From: Gammaproteobacteria bacterium
GTDB taxonomy: Bacteria > Pseudomonadota > Gammaproteobacteria > Acidiferrobacterales > Acidiferrobacteraceae
Length of the DNA: 5,549 nucleotides
NCBI GenBank assembly: GCA_028064935.1
Contig: JAPTWT010000059.1
Coordinates: forward strand, 1-5,549
Reading direction: 5' to 3'
Shown here piece by piece: positions 5,202 to 5,549 of this stretch. Positions within the stretch are counted from its first letter, which is position 1. Each line of letters opens with the position of its first letter. A program made the position numbers and the translations under genes. The notes beneath the pieces were generated by a model. That model had not been told where the DNA came from and ran no database searches. It saw only the letters and a program-made list of their open reading frames with translations.

Positions 5202-5207
5202 CGGACC
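5185..5207. promoter_or_regulatory. Perfect 10-bp-arm palindrome with GTTAC-N3-GTAAC (fourth copy) at RHH stop codon
   Basis: The arms GGTCCGTTAC and GTAACGGACC flank ACA, forming a perfect inverted repeat that includes the core site at 5190-5202. It spans the end of the RHH gene (TAA at 5199-5201) and finishes eight bases before the convergent integrase stop. It may be an operator, a recombination accessory site next to att, or a hairpin that helps end both converging transcripts; there is no T-tract. Confidence 0.65.
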
Positions 5208-5214
5208 TATGACG

Positions 5215-5262
5215 CTACCCCAACATCCCCACCAAATCCTCCGCCCTCAAATGCGTGTACCG
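5215..5262 (-). repeat. Putative att site inside integrase 3' end (right copy)
   Basis: This is the intact partner of the repeat at 4758-4805, in the same orientation and offset by 457 bp. It covers the integrase codons from Arg-Tyr (catalytic Tyr) through the TAG stop. The two longest invariant runs are 12 bp each and separated by a single mismatched base; one of them probably contains the strand-exchange core. Confidence 0.6.
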
Positions 5263-5549
5263 CTTCAACATCTGCAAGGTCTTATGCCCCGTAATAGCGG
5301 CCACCTGCATGGGGTTGAGGCCCTTCTCAAACAGCCGGGACGTGGCCTCGTGGCGCAGGTCATGGAAGGTCAGGCCCTCGATGCCGGCGGCCTTGCAGAT
5401 CCGCTCGAAAGCCTGCGAGATCGAGTCCGGGCGCATACCCCACACTTTCCCGTCAATCCGGCGCGGCAGGGCGTCCAGGACGGCCAGGGCCCGCGTGGAC
5501 AGCGGCACCCTCCGGGGCGTGCCCGTCTTGGTCTCCGGGATCAGCAGCA
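5215..5549 (-). CDS. Tyrosine recombinase / phage-type integrase, C-terminal part (5' end outside window)
   Basis: The frame stays open to the window edge, giving 110 visible residues of the catalytic domain. Catalytic landmarks are Lys in IPETKTGTPRRVPL (visible residue 7, the beta-hairpin Lys), His-Asp-Leu-Arg-His in LTFHDLRHEATSRLF (H62, R65), His in ITGHKTLQMLKRYTHL (H88) and the nucleophile Tyr (Y97), 13 residues before the end. The first catalytic Arg lies outside the window. Tyrosine recombinases cut and rejoin DNA at att sites through a Tyr-DNA intermediate, and drive integration and excision of prophages and islands. The GTG at about 5506-5508 is an internal Val, not a start. The last 16 codons, stop included, are repeated in diverged form at 4758-4805, implying that the attachment site lies in the 3' end of this gene. 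The gene is convergent with the RHH gene. Confidence 0.92.
   Translation of the reverse strand, partial: LLIPETKTGTPRRVPLSTRALAVLDALPRRIDGKVWGMRPDSISQAFERICKAAGIEGLTFHDLRHEATSRLFEKGLNPMQVAAITGHKTLQMLKRYTHLRAEDLVGMLG

Noticed and set aside
1..5549. tRNA, rRNA or CRISPR array
   Set aside because: No cloverleaf with a TTCGANNC-type T-loop in proper context, no ribosomal RNA sequence and no regularly spaced repeats were seen.

Overview
The window looks like a mobile or accessory region of a GC-rich proteobacterium. The evidence is the GC-rich outer genes, the Shine-Dalgarno-led short operons, a tyrosine recombinase of the kind common on proteobacterial islands and plasmids, and abrupt drops in GC where cargo genes sit. 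The exact lineage cannot be fixed from the sequence.

Layout, left to right. (1) 1-386, GC-rich, + strand: the end of a small CxxC-containing protein, overlapping by 4 bp the start of an 81-residue unknown protein. (2) 415-1329, - strand, lower GC: a 304-residue RES-domain protein (NAD+-consuming toxin family), convergent with the previous gene and without a recognisable Xre/COG5642 antitoxin beside it. (3) 1330-1894: about 565 bp without a credible gene, probably the RES upstream region followed by the leader of the next operon. (4) 1895-2344, + strand, GC-rich: two small plasmid/phage-like genes 3 nt apart. (5) 2419-4668, - strand, visibly lower GC: a glycosyltransferase operon. A GT4-type enzyme is split in two frames by a run of 11 G (C on the coding strand), followed 11 bp downstream by a GT2-type enzyme. 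Removing one base from the run joins the two GT4 parts into one open frame of about 495 residues, so this is either a phase-variable (OFF) gene or a sequencing/assembly indel. (6) 4758-4805: a 48-bp diverged copy of the 3' end of an integrase gene, stop codon included. (7) 4872-5207: a promoter, a large operator palindrome and a small ribbon-helix-helix (RHH) regulator, with four copies of GTTAC-N3-GTAAC. (8) 5215-5549, - strand: the C-terminal part of a tyrosine recombinase with its catalytic residues intact, running off the window.

Interpretation. The right-hand end looks like a compact integration/regulation module. An integrase has its own 3' end duplicated 457 bp away, which suggests the att site lies inside the end of the int gene. 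An RHH protein sits between the two copies, surrounded by its likely operators. The glycosyltransferases and the RES protein look like cargo that alters surface polysaccharide and gives toxin or defence functions. The most notable items are the RHH/GTTAC-N3-GTAAC system, the integrase-end duplication and the poly-G slippage tract.
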